Positions 1-8,997 are shown, numbered from the stretch's first letter. The stretch: 44,727 nucleotides of DNA from an uncultured Verrucomicrobiota bacterium (GCA_902591645.1 CACJBM010000009.1:1-44727), one strand, 5' to 3'. The notes: generated by a model not told the origin, from the sequence alone. Numbers and translations are program-made.

Positions 1-34
1 TCATTTCCTAATTAATCGTGTATCGATAGAAAGC

Positions 35-847
35 ATGTGGAATAAAATTTGTGACTTTGAGGATATTATTTTTGAGAAGACCGATGACGGCATTTCCAAA
101 ATTACTATTAACAGGCCAGAGGTTAGGAATGCTTTTAGGCCAGAAACAGTCAATGAGATCATTGAAGCTCTGAACATTGTCCAAAATGATGAAACTGTTG
201 GCGTTTTAATTCTGACAGGAGCCGGAGACAAAGCGTTCTGCTCTGGTGGCGATCAAAAGGTTAGGGGAGACGCTGGTTATATCGGCAAGGATGGAATTCC
301 CAGACTAAACATACTAGAAGTCCAAAAAAGAATTCGCTCCCTTCCAAAGCCGGTAATCGCTATGGTTGCCGGTTATGCTATCGGAGGAGGGCACGTTCTT
401 CATGTCGTTTGCGACCTAACAATAGCTGCGGACAATGCAATCTTTGGACAGACTGGCCCCAAAGTAGGCTCATTTGATGGGGGCCTAGGTTCTAGCTATC
501 TTGCTAGAATAGTAGGCCAAAAGAAAGCACGTGAAATCTGGTTCCTTTGCCGGCAATACAGCGCTTCTGAAGCTTTAGACATGGGGCTCGTTAATTCTGT
601 TGTGCCTTTAGCTGAACTTGAAAATGAAGCCCTCAAATGGTCACGTGAAATGCTTCAACACTCACCACTAGCTTTAAGATGCATTAAGTCCGCAATGAAT
701 GCTGACTGTGACGGTCAGATCGGACTTCAAGAATTGGCCGGCAATGCTACGCTCCTCTACTATATGTCCGAAGAAGCAAAAGAAGGCAAGACTGCCTTTA
801 ATGAAAAGAGAAGCCCCAACTTTTCTAAATTTCCAAGGCTCCCATAA
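35..847 (+). CDS. menB: 1,4-dihydroxy-2-naphthoyl-CoA synthase
   Basis: MenB is a crotonase-fold enzyme that closes the ring of o-succinylbenzoyl-CoA to give 1,4-dihydroxy-2-naphthoyl-CoA in menaquinone synthesis, in the cytoplasm. The 270-residue length is normal for the family. Visible signatures are the N-terminal [12 protein letters not shown], the [13 protein letters not shown] loop near residue 70 that is typical of MenB rather than other enoyl-CoA hydratases, the oxyanion-hole segment AGYAIGGGH near residue 111, and the [13 protein letters not shown] segment near residue 140. The ATG at 35 is the natural start, although no strong Shine-Dalgarno sequence precedes it. It is the first gene of a run with menA two bases downstream, then menC and menE. 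menD and menF are not in the window. The assignment is firm from motif content and context. Confidence 0.96.
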   Translation: MWNKICDFEDIIFEKTDDGISKITINRPEVRNAFRPETVNEIIEALNIVQNDETVGVLILTGAGDKAFCSGGDQKVRGDAGYIGKDGIPRLNILEVQKRIRSLPKPVIAMVAGYAIGGGHVLHVVCDLTIAADNAIFGQTGPKVGSFDGGLGSSYLARIVGQKKAREIWFLCRQYSASEALDMGLVNSVVPLAELENEALKWSREMLQHSPLALRCIKSAMNADCDGQIGLQELAGNATLLYYMSEEAKEGKTAFNEKRSPNFSKFPRLP

Positions 848-849
848 CT

Positions 850-1743
850 ATGCATGATGAGAGTCTGTTTTTCCCTGCACTCTTAGCTGCGACACGACCC
901 AAAACACTCATGGCAGCTGCACTGCCAGTGTCCCTTGGAGCTGCACTCGCATATACAACCAATGAATCCTTTAATTACATTTTATTCGCATCAATCGTCC
1001 TAAGCACTCTATGCATTCAAGTCGCAACAAACTTATTCAACGATGCTTTAGACAGTAAAAAAGGTGCCGATACAGATCAAAGAGTTGGACCAAAACGAAT
1101 GGCTGCCTCCGGCATATTGACTCAACAGAGTCTCATAATAGCAGGATTAACTTTCTGCTTAATGGCCATAACATTTTCTTTACCACTCATTGTCGCCAGA
1201 GGGATTCCCATAATCATCATTGGTACCATCTCATTAATTCTTGCTTATGGATATACTGGCGGGCCATGGCCTCTAGCGTATAAGGGACTTGGTGAGATTT
1301 TTGTATTCATATTCTTTGGATTAATAGCGGTGAATGGCACTTTCTATGTTTTTACAGGAGAGATCACCCGTGCATCACTCTTACTTGGAGCTCAGTCAGG
1401 GCTATTATGTTCAGTCATTATAAGCATAAACAATGCTCGAGATATTACTGAGGATAGATCAAGCGGGAAACTAACATTAGCAGCTAGGCACGGCCTCATA
1501 TTTGCCAGGATAGAGATATTAATATTAAGTATACTGCCGTATTTACTAGGCCTAATTTGGATTCCGCTCGGCCATAAATTCACCGGTCTCATCCCACTCA
1601 TGGGAATGCCCCTATCCGTTACATTAGCTTATTTAATAATCAAAAATGAACCGAGTCCTTTATATAATAAATTCCTAGGGCTATCAGTCATCGCATATTT
1701 AAATTTCTCCATACTTTTTTACTTTGGCTTACGGTTACAATGA
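850..1743 (+). CDS. menA: 1,4-dihydroxy-2-naphthoate polyprenyltransferase
   Basis: MenA is an integral-membrane UbiA-family prenyltransferase. It attaches the polyprenyl tail to 1,4-dihydroxy-2-naphthoate to give demethylmenaquinone. The 297-residue protein has about eight or nine hydrophobic helices. It shows the first Asp-rich Mg2+/prenyl-diphosphate motif, NLFNDALDSKKGADTD, near residues 61-76, and a second at NNARDITEDRSSGK near residues 194-207. The early sequence ATRPKTLMAA matches the family N-terminus. It starts two bases after menB stops and its stop overlaps the menC start (ATGA), so the genes are probably translationally coupled. UbiA-family members can have other substrates, but the position inside a men operon settles MenA. 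Confidence 0.95.
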   Translation: MHDESLFFPALLAATRPKTLMAAALPVSLGAALAYTTNESFNYILFASIVLSTLCIQVATNLFNDALDSKKGADTDQRVGPKRMAASGILTQQSLIIAGLTFCLMAITFSLPLIVARGIPIIIIGTISLILAYGYTGGPWPLAYKGLGEIFVFIFFGLIAVNGTFYVFTGEITRASLLLGAQSGLLCSVIISINNARDITEDRSSGKLTLAARHGLIFARIEILILSILPYLLGLIWIPLGHKFTGLIPLMGMPLSVTLAYLIIKNEPSPLYNKFLGLSVIAYLNFSILFYFGLRLQ

Positions 1744-2612
1744 AAGACAAGGTGCAGGTTCACAAATACACTAAACATTTTGAAACACCTCCAAATGCAT
1801 TAACTTCATCTGGCATAATTGAAGGTGCTCTAATTAAGCACATGGGCGGCCATGGGTGCCTTCAACCATGGCCTAGGCTCGGTGACAAAGATCTTAATTA
1901 CCACTTACAATCAATCATTAAGGATGAGCCAACTGAACAAGCCATGGCCTGTTTAAAGTGCTGCGAGATCGACGCCAATGCGAGATCCGAAAGAATTGAC
2001 CTGTTTAATAACATTAAAATTCCTCGCTCTCATTTACTGGTTTCCTCATTACATGCTCAAAATATTAACGACGAGATTGGAGAAGGGTTTAATGACTGCT
2101 CACATATTAAATTGAAAGGAAATCATGAAGTACATAAGATTGCTCAATACATAGAAAAGATCCCTGAAAATATATCAATACGTATCGATTTTAACTCGTC
2201 CCTTACACCTGAACAATTCCTCCAATTCACACAACAATTGACCCCCGACTTTTTACAACGAATAGATTTCATCGAAGATCCTTTCCCTTACGAGCCCATT
2301 ATATGGGACCAGTACTCAAAACTAACGGGACTTAAATTTGCTTTAGATAGGGGACCTACTGATGCCGATATGGGATTCGCAGTTAGAATATGGAAACCAA
2401 CTATTGTTTCACAAATGCCTGACAAAGCCCCTATTTGTGTCACACATAACATGGACCATGAGCTTGGAATGCGTTACGCTGCATACCAAGCTTCAATTAT
2501 CAACAATGCTGTTTCAGTTCACGGAACAGGTACTTTTGATGAAACCAAGAATGGAGATGGTTTGGGCATGACTCAAATCCTAGACGAACTCCATTGGGAG
2601 GAAATATCATGA
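1740..2612 (+). CDS. menC: o-succinylbenzoate synthase
   Basis: MenC is an enolase-superfamily dehydratase that turns SHCHC into o-succinylbenzoate. The 290-residue protein keeps the expected acid/base and metal-ligand landmarks: a K-L-K triad in HIKLKGNHE near residue 122, RIDFN with the first metal-binding Asp near residue 149, FIEDPF with the Glu ligand near residue 178, ALDRG with the Asp ligand near residue 202, and a later Lys in WKPTIV near residue 219. The C-terminal VTHNMDHELGM replaces the usual glycine-rich end strand but keeps the barrel pattern. MenC sequences diverge widely, so the call rests on these residues plus position: the start overlaps the menA stop by 4 nt and the stop overlaps the menE start. 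Confidence 0.9.
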   Translation: MKDKVQVHKYTKHFETPPNALTSSGIIEGALIKHMGGHGCLQPWPRLGDKDLNYHLQSIIKDEPTEQAMACLKCCEIDANARSERIDLFNNIKIPRSHLLVSSLHAQNINDEIGEGFNDCSHIKLKGNHEVHKIAQYIEKIPENISIRIDFNSSLTPEQFLQFTQQLTPDFLQRIDFIEDPFPYEPIIWDQYSKLTGLKFALDRGPTDADMGFAVRIWKPTIVSQMPDKAPICVTHNMDHELGMRYAAYQASIINNAVSVHGTGTFDETKNGDGLGMTQILDELHWEEIS

Positions 2613-3712
2613 TCCATTTTGATAATAGATACTGGGAATCTACTGAAAATTCCATTCACTCAAATGCTATTAATGAGAGAACATTAAATTCAATTTATCG
2701 AGCAGCATCTGAACTAAAAATGAGCGGAAAGATAATTCTATCTACTTCTGGCGCCTCATCATCGCCTAAGTTGTCAGTGATATCTAAAAGTGCGATGCTA
2801 TCTTCTGCGGCATCAGTTAATAGTCATCTAAACATAAGCTCTAATGATAAATGGTTATGCTGTCTTCCCACCTCTCATGTAAGTGGCCTCTCAATCCATG
2901 CTAGGGCAACCCTAAGTGATTCAAGTATTGTTGAATTGACTACTAAATGGTCTCCAAATGATTTTACACAACAAATCAACGATCATCATGTCACTCTATG
3001 CTCTTTAGTTCCTTCCCAGCTCTATGATCTAGTATACGGCAGCCACAAACCTAACCCGGAGCTTAGAGCGTTGATAATCGGAGGTGACAAGCTAAATGAG
3101 CAAACTTGCAACAAAGCGCTGAGTCTTGGTTGGCCTATTCTTCTCACTTACGGCATGACAGAAACATGCTCTCAAATCGCTACAGAAACAAAAATTGGTG
3201 AGGGCATGAAACCATTAGTTGTATGGGAGATAAAGTCTCATGATGATAACGAAATACTAGTTAAAGGTGATGCACTATTTGATGGTTACCTTGAACATAA
3301 CGGGAAGAATTGGCATTTCATAGAGCCATTTTCAGATGATGGATGGTTCTTGACTGGAGACGTTGGCCAGATCAACGATGACGCCATCATCATCACTGGC
3401 AGAAAGGACGAACAGATAAAAGTTTTAGGCGAAAAAATTAACCTAAAACAGTTAAGGTCATCGGTCAGTTCCCTATACGGCCAATCAATCACCTTATTAT
3501 CCGTTCCAGATTCGAGGAAAGGAAATAAGATTGTTATGGTTGCGGAAAAATCATCAGATCACGAAACCGTTTTCAATGAATACAACTCTAAGGCAACGAG
3601 CATCGAACGCGCAGACGAACTTTTTGTAATCGGCAGTATACCACGGACCTCACTAGGAAAATTAGCACTTAACGAACTTTACGAAACGCTTGAAAAGAGA
3701 ATCGACGAATGA
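2609..3712 (+). CDS. menE: o-succinylbenzoate--CoA ligase (short form)
   Basis: MenE activates o-succinylbenzoate with ATP and CoA before MenB acts. It is an ANL-superfamily adenylating enzyme. The P-loop-like STSGASSSPK lies at residues 45-54, the adenylate motif LTYGMTE near residue 182, the hinge motif GWFLTGDVG followed by ITGRKDEQIKVLGEKI near residues 250-280, and the C-terminal catalytic Lys in SIPRTSLGKL near residue 350. At 367 residues it is shorter than typical MenE (about 450-490), because it lacks much of the N-terminal subdomain; this short form is common in Bacteroidetes and Verrucomicrobia. I chose the ATG at 2609 over the upstream ATG at 2594: it makes an ATGA overlap with menC, and a GGGAGGA Shine-Dalgarno lies at 2596-2602. 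The 3' end overlaps the convergent ketosynthase gene by 34 bases. Confidence 0.92.
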   Translation: MIHFDNRYWESTENSIHSNAINERTLNSIYRAASELKMSGKIILSTSGASSSPKLSVISKSAMLSSAASVNSHLNISSNDKWLCCLPTSHVSGLSIHARATLSDSSIVELTTKWSPNDFTQQINDHHVTLCSLVPSQLYDLVYGSHKPNPELRALIIGGDKLNEQTCNKALSLGWPILLTYGMTETCSQIATETKIGEGMKPLVVWEIKSHDDNEILVKGDALFDGYLEHNGKNWHFIEPFSDDGWFLTGDVGQINDDAIIITGRKDEQIKVLGEKINLKQLRSSVSSLYGQSITLLSVPDSRKGNKIVMVAEKSSDHETVFNEYNSKATSIERADELFVIGSIPRTSLGKLALNELYETLEKRIDE

Positions 3713-4893
3713 TTACCCCAAAACCCTAATGAGGTTGAAAGGATATGATTTTTTTGCATTACTTGAGGCGTTCCTTTTACCAAATTTAAGTTTATCCGAG
3801 GGTCAACAGTTTCAAGGTTTGCGGTGTGAGGGAATGAACCTTCTTTCAATGACTTTACACAAAGCACTGCCTCAAGAGCAGGTGATGCACCCAAGCAATG
3901 CCCAGTGATGGGCTTAATTGAACTGACAGGAGCATCTGACAATGATCCTATCTGATTAAAGGCTTTCGCTTCACATAAATCATTAAGTATTGTGCCTGTA
4001 CCATGAGCATTAATGTAATTTATTCCTGAAGGATCAATTTGAGCCATCGTTATTGTGTTATTGATAGTCTTAGCAAGACCCAAACCACTTTCCTCAACAC
4101 CGACTTTTCCGCTCTGACTCAGCGCACTGGCCCAGCCGGACAATTTTGCAAGGGGATTGCCCTTTCTCTTTCTTACATGATCAGATGATTCGATGATCAA
4201 AAAACCAGCACCCTCACCGACAACTAAGCCATTCCTATTAATGTCAAATGGCTTACACGTCTTCTCATCAATTGCATCATTGCCAAGTAAACCTGCAGAT
4301 TTCATTACACTAATAATCGCTTCATTAATTACCGACTCTGCGCCTCCTACTACAGACACATCACAACTCCCAGCAACGATTAAACCAGCTCCTATCCCAA
4401 TAGCTGATGCGCCAGATGAACAAGTTGACGACAGCGTCAATGAAGGACCTGTTGCACCTAAGAATTGTGACATCGAACCACTCAATGCTGCCATCGTCCC
4501 TGTAGCCGCAAATGATGGTAGTTGTACCTTTCCGGAAAGTTGTCTCTTATATGTTTCTTCCCATTTCCCAACTGGGCCCCTCGAGGTACCTGCAATTACT
4601 GAAATTCTATCAGAATCAATTTGAGCCTCATTCAAGCCGGATTCAACCCAAGCTTCATTAGCAGCGGCAATGCCAAGTTTAGATGTCCTATCTAGTTTAT
4701 TAATTCCTTTAAATTCAGGTAACAGCAAAGAACTGTCATCAACTGAACATACGGGAATATTAGATTGTACTTCCCCAGATCTAACTTTAATGGTCCTTGT
4801 ATTAATAGAAGATTCGAGGGCAGCATTAAATAATGCATTTGACCCTGCACCCGCTGAACTTATTGCCCCTATTCCTGTAATCCAAATATCCAT
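3679..4893 (-). CDS. beta-ketoacyl-ACP synthase family protein (FabF-like)
   Basis: This thiolase-fold condensing enzyme extends an acyl chain with malonyl-ACP. The whole catalytic set is present (numbering from a TTG three bases upstream of the chosen start): nucleophile Cys159 in SSTCSSGAS, His298 in NAHGTGT, Lys328 in SSIKPITGH and His333 in the same GHCLGAS motif. The 405-residue length is standard for FabF. The codon at 4894-4896 is TTG and is directly followed by an ATG at 4891-4893, which I take as the start. It stands alone: no acyl carrier protein, ketoreductase or dehydratase gene is beside it. It could serve primary fatty-acid synthesis or a specialised lipid or pigment. It converges on menE with a 34-base overlap and diverges from mnmH across a 69-base gap. 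Confidence 0.88.
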   Translation of the reverse strand: MDIWITGIGAISSAGAGSNALFNAALESSINTRTIKVRSGEVQSNIPVCSVDDSSLLLPEFKGINKLDRTSKLGIAAANEAWVESGLNEAQIDSDRISVIAGTSRGPVGKWEETYKRQLSGKVQLPSFAATGTMAALSGSMSQFLGATGPSLTLSSTCSSGASAIGIGAGLIVAGSCDVSVVGGAESVINEAIISVMKSAGLLGNDAIDEKTCKPFDINRNGLVVGEGAGFLIIESSDHVRKRKGNPLAKLSGWASALSQSGKVGVEESGLGLAKTINNTITMAQIDPSGINYINAHGTGTILNDLCEAKAFNQIGSLSDAPVSSIKPITGHCLGASPALEAVLCVKSLKEGSFPHTANLETVDPRINLNLVKGTPQVMQKNHILSTSLGFWGNHSSILFSSVS

Positions 4894-4942
4894 CAATTCT
4901 TATATTGATATTCGCTTATCGTAATCAACATCGCAAACCTTG

Positions 4943-4948
4943 TATAAT
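4943..4948 (+). promoter_or_regulatory. candidate -10 box for mnmH
   Basis: A perfect TATAAT lies 15 bases before the mnmH ATG in the short gap between the divergent ketosynthase and mnmH genes. No good TTGACA-like -35 box sits at 16-18 bases upstream, and the leader would be only about 10 bases, so this is a weak call from one hexamer. Confidence 0.25.
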
Positions 4949-4962
4949 AGGTTAGATTTATA

Positions 4963-6024
4963 ATGCGGCATATTAAATACATACCATCAAAAGATATACA
5001 TCTCCTTGAATATAATGATATTATAGATGTTCGAACACCCCTAGAGTTTGCTGAAGACCATTTACCGAATTCTATCAATTTGCCGGTTCTATCAAATTCA
5101 GAGCGTGATGAGATCGGAACAATCTACAAACAAATTAACCCTTTCGAAGCCAGGCGCCGCGGAGCAGCACTAGTTTCACGCAACATTGCTGAACATCTTG
5201 AATCCTATCTCTTCAATAAAGAAAAAGACTATGAATCTTTAATTTATTGCTGGAGAGGAGGAGAGAGATCGAAATCAATGGCCACGGTACTTGATTCGAT
5301 CGGCTGGAAAACAACATTATTGGAAGGGGGATATCAAGCCTACAGAAAGCATATAGTCGAATCATTCGACAACATTCTACAAAGTGGTTTCCATTTTAAG
5401 ATTATCTCAGGTCTGACTGGTTCAGGAAAAACCAAACTATTAAAACACCTCAATGATTTCGGCATGCAAACTCTAGATCTTGAGGGCTTGGCTGCTCATA
5501 GAGGTTCTGCCCTAGGTGATGAAACTAACATGGATCAGCCAAGTCAAAAAATGTTCGAGCGTATTTTGTATGAGAAATTACTTAAATTAAACGCCGATCA
5601 ACCCATTTTCTTAGAATCTGAAAGCTCTCGTATAGGAAACCTTCAAATCCCTTCAAACTTTTGGACAATAATGAAAAGTTCCCCCGTATTGGAACTAAAC
5701 GTTGACCTTAAGTATAGAGTTAATTTTCTCCTCAGTGAATATGTTCACTTCACTGAAGATAAAGAACTGCTTAAAACTAAACTTGAAAAGATCAAACATC
5801 TAAAGACTGAATTAGTATTTAACAATTGGATATCAATGGTGGAAAAAAATAATCATCAGGGTTTTGTGGAATCCATTCTTAAGGATCACTATGATGCCGC
5901 TTATCTGAGCTCAAGAAGAAAAACATACTCCAGTGAACCTGATTGCACTTTCACCATGGATGAAATCAATGATAATTCACTCAGCGAATTAGCAAGCCAA
6001 ATCGCTGCTTCTGTAAAATCGTAA
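4963..6024 (+). CDS. mnmH: tRNA 2-selenouridine synthase
   Basis: MnmH (also SelU/YbbB) replaces the sulfur of 2-thiouridine at the tRNA wobble position with selenium, using selenophosphate, through a geranylated intermediate. The N-terminal rhodanese domain holds IIDVRTPLEFAEDHLPNS near residues 20-40 and the active-site Cys96 in YCWRGGERS, the MnmH-specific form of the rhodanese loop. A P-loop, GLTGSGKT, follows at residues 150-157 in the C-terminal domain. The 353 residues match the family. It is a single gene, divergent from the ketosynthase, with only 15 bases between its stop and that of the convergent proA. Activity predicts a selenophosphate synthetase (selD) elsewhere in the genome; none is in this window. 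Confidence 0.93.
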   Translation: MRHIKYIPSKDIHLLEYNDIIDVRTPLEFAEDHLPNSINLPVLSNSERDEIGTIYKQINPFEARRRGAALVSRNIAEHLESYLFNKEKDYESLIYCWRGGERSKSMATVLDSIGWKTTLLEGGYQAYRKHIVESFDNILQSGFHFKIISGLTGSGKTKLLKHLNDFGMQTLDLEGLAAHRGSALGDETNMDQPSQKMFERILYEKLLKLNADQPIFLESESSRIGNLQIPSNFWTIMKSSPVLELNVDLKYRVNFLLSEYVHFTEDKELLKTKLEKIKHLKTELVFNNWISMVEKNNHQGFVESILKDHYDAAYLSSRRKTYSSEPDCTFTMDEINDNSLSELASQIAASVKS

Positions 6025-6039
6025 TACTAATTCGTTAAA

Positions 6040-7305
6040 TCAAACCTTCGTTTGGCCATTGCCGGTAATTAGGTACTTGTATGATGTCAGTTCACGCAAA
6101 GCCATAGGACCCCTAGCATGAAGTTTGTCAGTACTGATTCCAATCTCAGCTCCAAAACCAAACTCCTCACCATCACTGAACCTTGTGGAAACGTTCCAAA
6201 AAACTGTTGCTGAATCAATCTGACTCATGAACTGCTCAGCCCTCTTATCCGAATCCGTAACAATGCAATCACTATGGTGTGATCCATATTCATTTATATG
6301 ATCAATCGCTTCATTAATGTCATTTACTACTTTAATTGACAGAATTAGATCCAAATATTCAGCCCTCCAGTCCTCATCAGTAGCAGCTATTGCTGAATCT
6401 CCGATGATTGTTAGTGATTTTTCATCGCAACGCAGTTCAACATTCTTTTGCTCCAAATCAGATGCTATTAATGGAAGCAATGATTCAGCGATATCTTCAG
6501 AAATTAAAAGAGTCTCGAGAGCGTTACAGACACTCGGCTTTTGGGTCTTAGAATCAATGACGAGTCTACGGGCCATATCAGCATCACACTGATCATCAAT
6601 GTATAGATGACAAATTCCATCATAGTGCTTTATGACAGGCATACGTGCCATGGATACAACCGCCTCAATGAGGCCTGCTCCTCCTCTAGGTATAATCAAA
6701 TCTAAGTACTGATCCATTTGGGCGAGATGCTTAACACTTTCTCTTTCCGTGAACGGAATAAGTTGAATGCTATTTTTTGGCAACCCCGCAATTTCTCCGC
6801 CACCTTGCAAGGAAGCAGCGATAGCCTTATTTGAATGAATAGACTCCTTACCTCCACGCAATATCGTTGAATTCCCAGTTTTTAAACATAACACAGCTGC
6901 ATCACTAGTAACGTTAGGTCTAGACTCATAAATTATTCCTATGACTCCGATAGGGACACGGATTTGTCTAATCTGCATGCCATTTGGACGTTCCCAGTCA
7001 TCCATTATCTGACCAACAGGATCAGGCAATGAGGCAACCTGTCTTATACCGTCAGCGATAGATTCGACCCTAGACCCATCTAGCCTAAGCCTATCAATCA
7101 TGGCATTAGTTAAACCATTCTCCTCCGCTGCTGCGATATCTAGCTTGTTCGCTTCAATTATTAAAACTGAATCAGCCAATAGCTGGTCTGCCATGGCCAA
7201 AAGTATCTGATTCTTCTTATCGGTGCCTAAGGTAGCAAGTGCCCTCGATGCAGATAAGGCAGCAGCACCCATAGTTTCAATCTTGTCTTTAATGTCGTCA
7301 CTCAT
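6040..7305 (-). CDS. proA: glutamate-5-semialdehyde dehydrogenase (gamma-glutamyl phosphate reductase)
   Basis: ProA reduces gamma-glutamyl phosphate with NADPH to glutamate-5-semialdehyde, the second step of proline synthesis. The 421-residue aldehyde-dehydrogenase-fold protein has family hallmarks: IRQIRVPIGVIGIIYESRPNVT near residues 113-134, the nucleotide-binding segment LKTGNSTILRGGKES near residues 141-155, DLIIPRGGAGLI near residue 205, and the catalytic Cys in QKPSVCNALET near residue 260. The C-terminus has the usual ISTDKLHARGPMALRELTSYKY motif. It starts three bases after proB stops, so the two form an operon and the unstable acyl phosphate may be channelled between them. It ends 15 bases from the convergent mnmH gene. 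Confidence 0.96.
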   Translation of the reverse strand: MSDDIKDKIETMGAAALSASRALATLGTDKKNQILLAMADQLLADSVLIIEANKLDIAAAEENGLTNAMIDRLRLDGSRVESIADGIRQVASLPDPVGQIMDDWERPNGMQIRQIRVPIGVIGIIYESRPNVTSDAAVLCLKTGNSTILRGGKESIHSNKAIAASLQGGGEIAGLPKNSIQLIPFTERESVKHLAQMDQYLDLIIPRGGAGLIEAVVSMARMPVIKHYDGICHLYIDDQCDADMARRLVIDSKTQKPSVCNALETLLISEDIAESLLPLIASDLEQKNVELRCDEKSLTIIGDSAIAATDEDWRAEYLDLILSIKVVNDINEAIDHINEYGSHHSDCIVTDSDKRAEQFMSQIDSATVFWNVSTRFSDGEEFGFGAEIGISTDKLHARGPMALRELTSYKYLITGNGQTKV

Positions 7306-7308
7306 ATT

Positions 7309-8070
7309 TTATATTTTCATCCTACTGCATAATCCACCACCATTTATTAAATTAGGAAGCTGTTCAAAATTTCTACCATTGGCAATTAGGGCAGGAACAC
7401 CAGCACTTGCAGCCATACCTAATGCCTCAAGTTTAGTGGACATTCCACCAACCGAATAAGATCCAGTATCACTCCTCACATGCTGAGAAACCTCAGCAAT
7501 GTCACTAATGTCAGGTATTAAATTTCCATTTTCGTCCATCAAACCATCAACTTCGGTTAGAATTATGAGTAAGGAAGCTTTAATCAAAATAGACAATGAC
7601 GCTGAGAGTGAATCGTTGTCACCGAATTTTAATTCTTCAGTTGCAACAGAATCGTTTTCATTAACTATAGGAATGACGTCGTCATGCCTAAGTAGATTTT
7701 CAAATGTATTAGTCACATTTAAAATTCGTTTCGGAGTAGAAAAGTCTTCGTTAGTCAAAAGGAGCTGAGCAACATTTAAATTGTATTGGCGGAACAGTGT
7801 TTCATAGAAGTGCATTAACCTGGTCTGACCTACAGCACAGCATGCCTGAAGCTCTGACAAATCGTCAGGCCGCTCCTTTACACCGAACGCCATCATGCCT
7901 GCAGCGGCAGCTCCACTCGAAACGATAACTGGACGCTTTCCCATTGAATGAACATTAGAAACTGCGCTGACGAGACCGTCGAATTGATTATCATCAAGCG
8001 CTATTCCATCTGGTCGTGTCAGTATACCAGATCCAAATTTAATTACTATAATGTCTTTAGCTGTAGACAT
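7309..8070 (-). CDS. proB: glutamate 5-kinase, lacking PUA domain
   Basis: ProB phosphorylates L-glutamate with ATP, the first and feedback-regulated step of proline synthesis. The amino-acid-kinase domain is complete: [10 protein letters not shown] at the N-terminus, [12 protein letters not shown] near residue 53, [20 protein letters not shown] near residues 132-151, and the GGMSTKLEA segment near residue 212. At about 253 residues it lacks the C-terminal PUA domain that makes the E. coli enzyme 367 residues; PUA-less ProB proteins are known in several phyla. I use the ATG at 8070; a GTG at 8085, preceded by AGAAGAG five bases upstream, is an alternative start that adds five residues. The proA gene follows after three bases. 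Confidence 0.94.
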   Translation of the reverse strand: MSTAKDIIVIKFGSGILTRPDGIALDDNQFDGLVSAVSNVHSMGKRPVIVSSGAAAAGMMAFGVKERPDDLSELQACCAVGQTRLMHFYETLFRQYNLNVAQLLLTNEDFSTPKRILNVTNTFENLLRHDDVIPIVNENDSVATEELKFGDNDSLSASLSILIKASLLIILTEVDGLMDENGNLIPDISDIAEVSQHVRSDTGSYSVGGMSTKLEALGMAASAGVPALIANGRNFEQLPNLINGGGLCSRMKI

Positions 8071-8180
8071 AATGAGGGATGGCACTAAATCTCTTCTTTT
8101 AGAAAGTGTAAAGGCATTGTTTTAGAGCTATCTCTGAATCTTGATTTAGACTATTTTGTAGTTATTTTAATATATAACAC

Positions 8181-8252
8181 GCACCCATAGTATAATGGAT
8201 AGTACAGCGGTTTCCGGAACCGTAGGTCTAGGTTCGATTCCTAGTGGGTGTA
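8181..8252 (+). tRNA. tRNA-Arg (anticodon CCG), copy 1
   Basis: A full cloverleaf can be folded by eye. The acceptor GCACCCA pairs with TGGGTGT (one G-T at the first pair) and is followed by discriminator A. The anticodon stem GCGGT/ACCGT encloses loop TTCCGGA, giving anticodon CCG, which reads the Arg codon CGG. The T arm is CTAGG-TTCGATT-CCTAG. No 3' CCA is encoded, so it must be added by a nucleotidyltransferase. The first 38 bases are identical to the copy at 8767. Confidence 0.93.
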
Positions 8253-8269
8253 CTGCTAATATTTTTCTT

Positions 8270-8644
8270 ATGAAATCCGATCACATGTTAGCGACTCTAA
8301 TCTGTCTGACGCTTGCTCTTAGCGGGTGCGGTAAGAAGGAAATTAATATTGATCAATTAGATTTTCGCGATAACAACGTCTATCTTAAAAACTCACAAAC
8401 ACCTTTCACTGGTAGCGCTTTTGTATTCTATAAAAACGGTCAAAAGTTTCAGGAAAGAATTTTCAATGGCGGCAAAGCAACAGGTCTCATTATGTGGCAT
8501 ACAAATGGGAAGAAATCTTCAGTAATAACCATTCATAAAGGTGATAAGTATTCTTTTTCTTATTGGGACAGGAATGGCACACCTGTTGATTCATTGGATG
8601 AATCTGCACTAACTGATTCGTTGAATAACGTCTTTGTAGAATAA
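8270..8644 (+). CDS. small lipoprotein with MORN-2/YwqK-like repeats
   Basis: This is a 124-residue exported lipoprotein of unknown role. The N-terminus MKSDHMLATLICLTLALSGC is a signal peptide ending in a lipobox (LSGC), so Cys20 would be lipidated. The rest carries YwqK/MORN-2-like units such as FTGSAFVFYKNGQKFQE and ATGLIMWHTNGKK, followed by YWDRNGTP. Such units are common in surface or envelope proteins of Gram-negative bacteria. The reading frame is open upstream to 8195, but that stretch is the tRNA-Arg gene, so I place the start at the ATG at 8270. It lies 17 bases after the tRNA and 122 bases before a second copy of the same tRNA. Exported lipoprotein is firm from sequence; function is unknown. 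Confidence 0.78.
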   Translation: MKSDHMLATLICLTLALSGCGKKEINIDQLDFRDNNVYLKNSQTPFTGSAFVFYKNGQKFQERIFNGGKATGLIMWHTNGKKSSVITIHKGDKYSFSYWDRNGTPVDSLDESALTDSLNNVFVE

Positions 8645-8766
8645 GAATGACGACAAATCTCATACCCCTGTTTGCTCGCCCCATTGTTAGCAATCCATCT
8701 TTTATTTACGATAGGGTGTGGTGTCGAAGAAGACATCACACTTTCACCTAATCACCTACATCATAA

Positions 8767-8838
8767 GCACCCATAGTATAATGGATAGTACAGCGGTTTC
8801 CGGAGCCGCGGGTTCAGGTTCGATTCCTGATGGGTGTA
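8767..8838 (+). tRNA. tRNA-Arg (anticodon CCG), copy 2
   Basis: This is a second complete tRNA-Arg with the same CCG anticodon, 586 bases downstream of the first. Acceptor GCACCCA/TGGGTGT and loop TTCCGGA are identical to copy 1. The anticodon stem is GCGGT/GCCGC and the T arm is TCAGG-TTCGATT-CCTGA. Compared with copy 1, the T-stem substitutions are compensated on both sides, so pairing is kept. No CCA is encoded. Confidence 0.93.
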
Positions 8839-8997
8839 CTAAAATAACATTAATCTCTATAACAATTTACGTTTTTATCATAATAACTTTTAAAGAAATA
8901 TCATGACCATTGATAGGAAGAACATTATGACGGCCTCAAGTCCAAATCTCCCTAAAAATTGACGATGGACGTTTTTACCTTTTATTAAATTATCCCT

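Noticed and set aside
8195..8269. N-terminal extension of the lipoprotein frame
   Set aside because: It lies wholly or partly within the tRNA-Arg gene; the ATG at 8270 gives a proper lipoprotein signal.
8718..8906. 62-residue frame with sequence like the one over tRNA copy 1
   Set aside because: It is a translation through the second tRNA-Arg and has no Shine-Dalgarno or domain.
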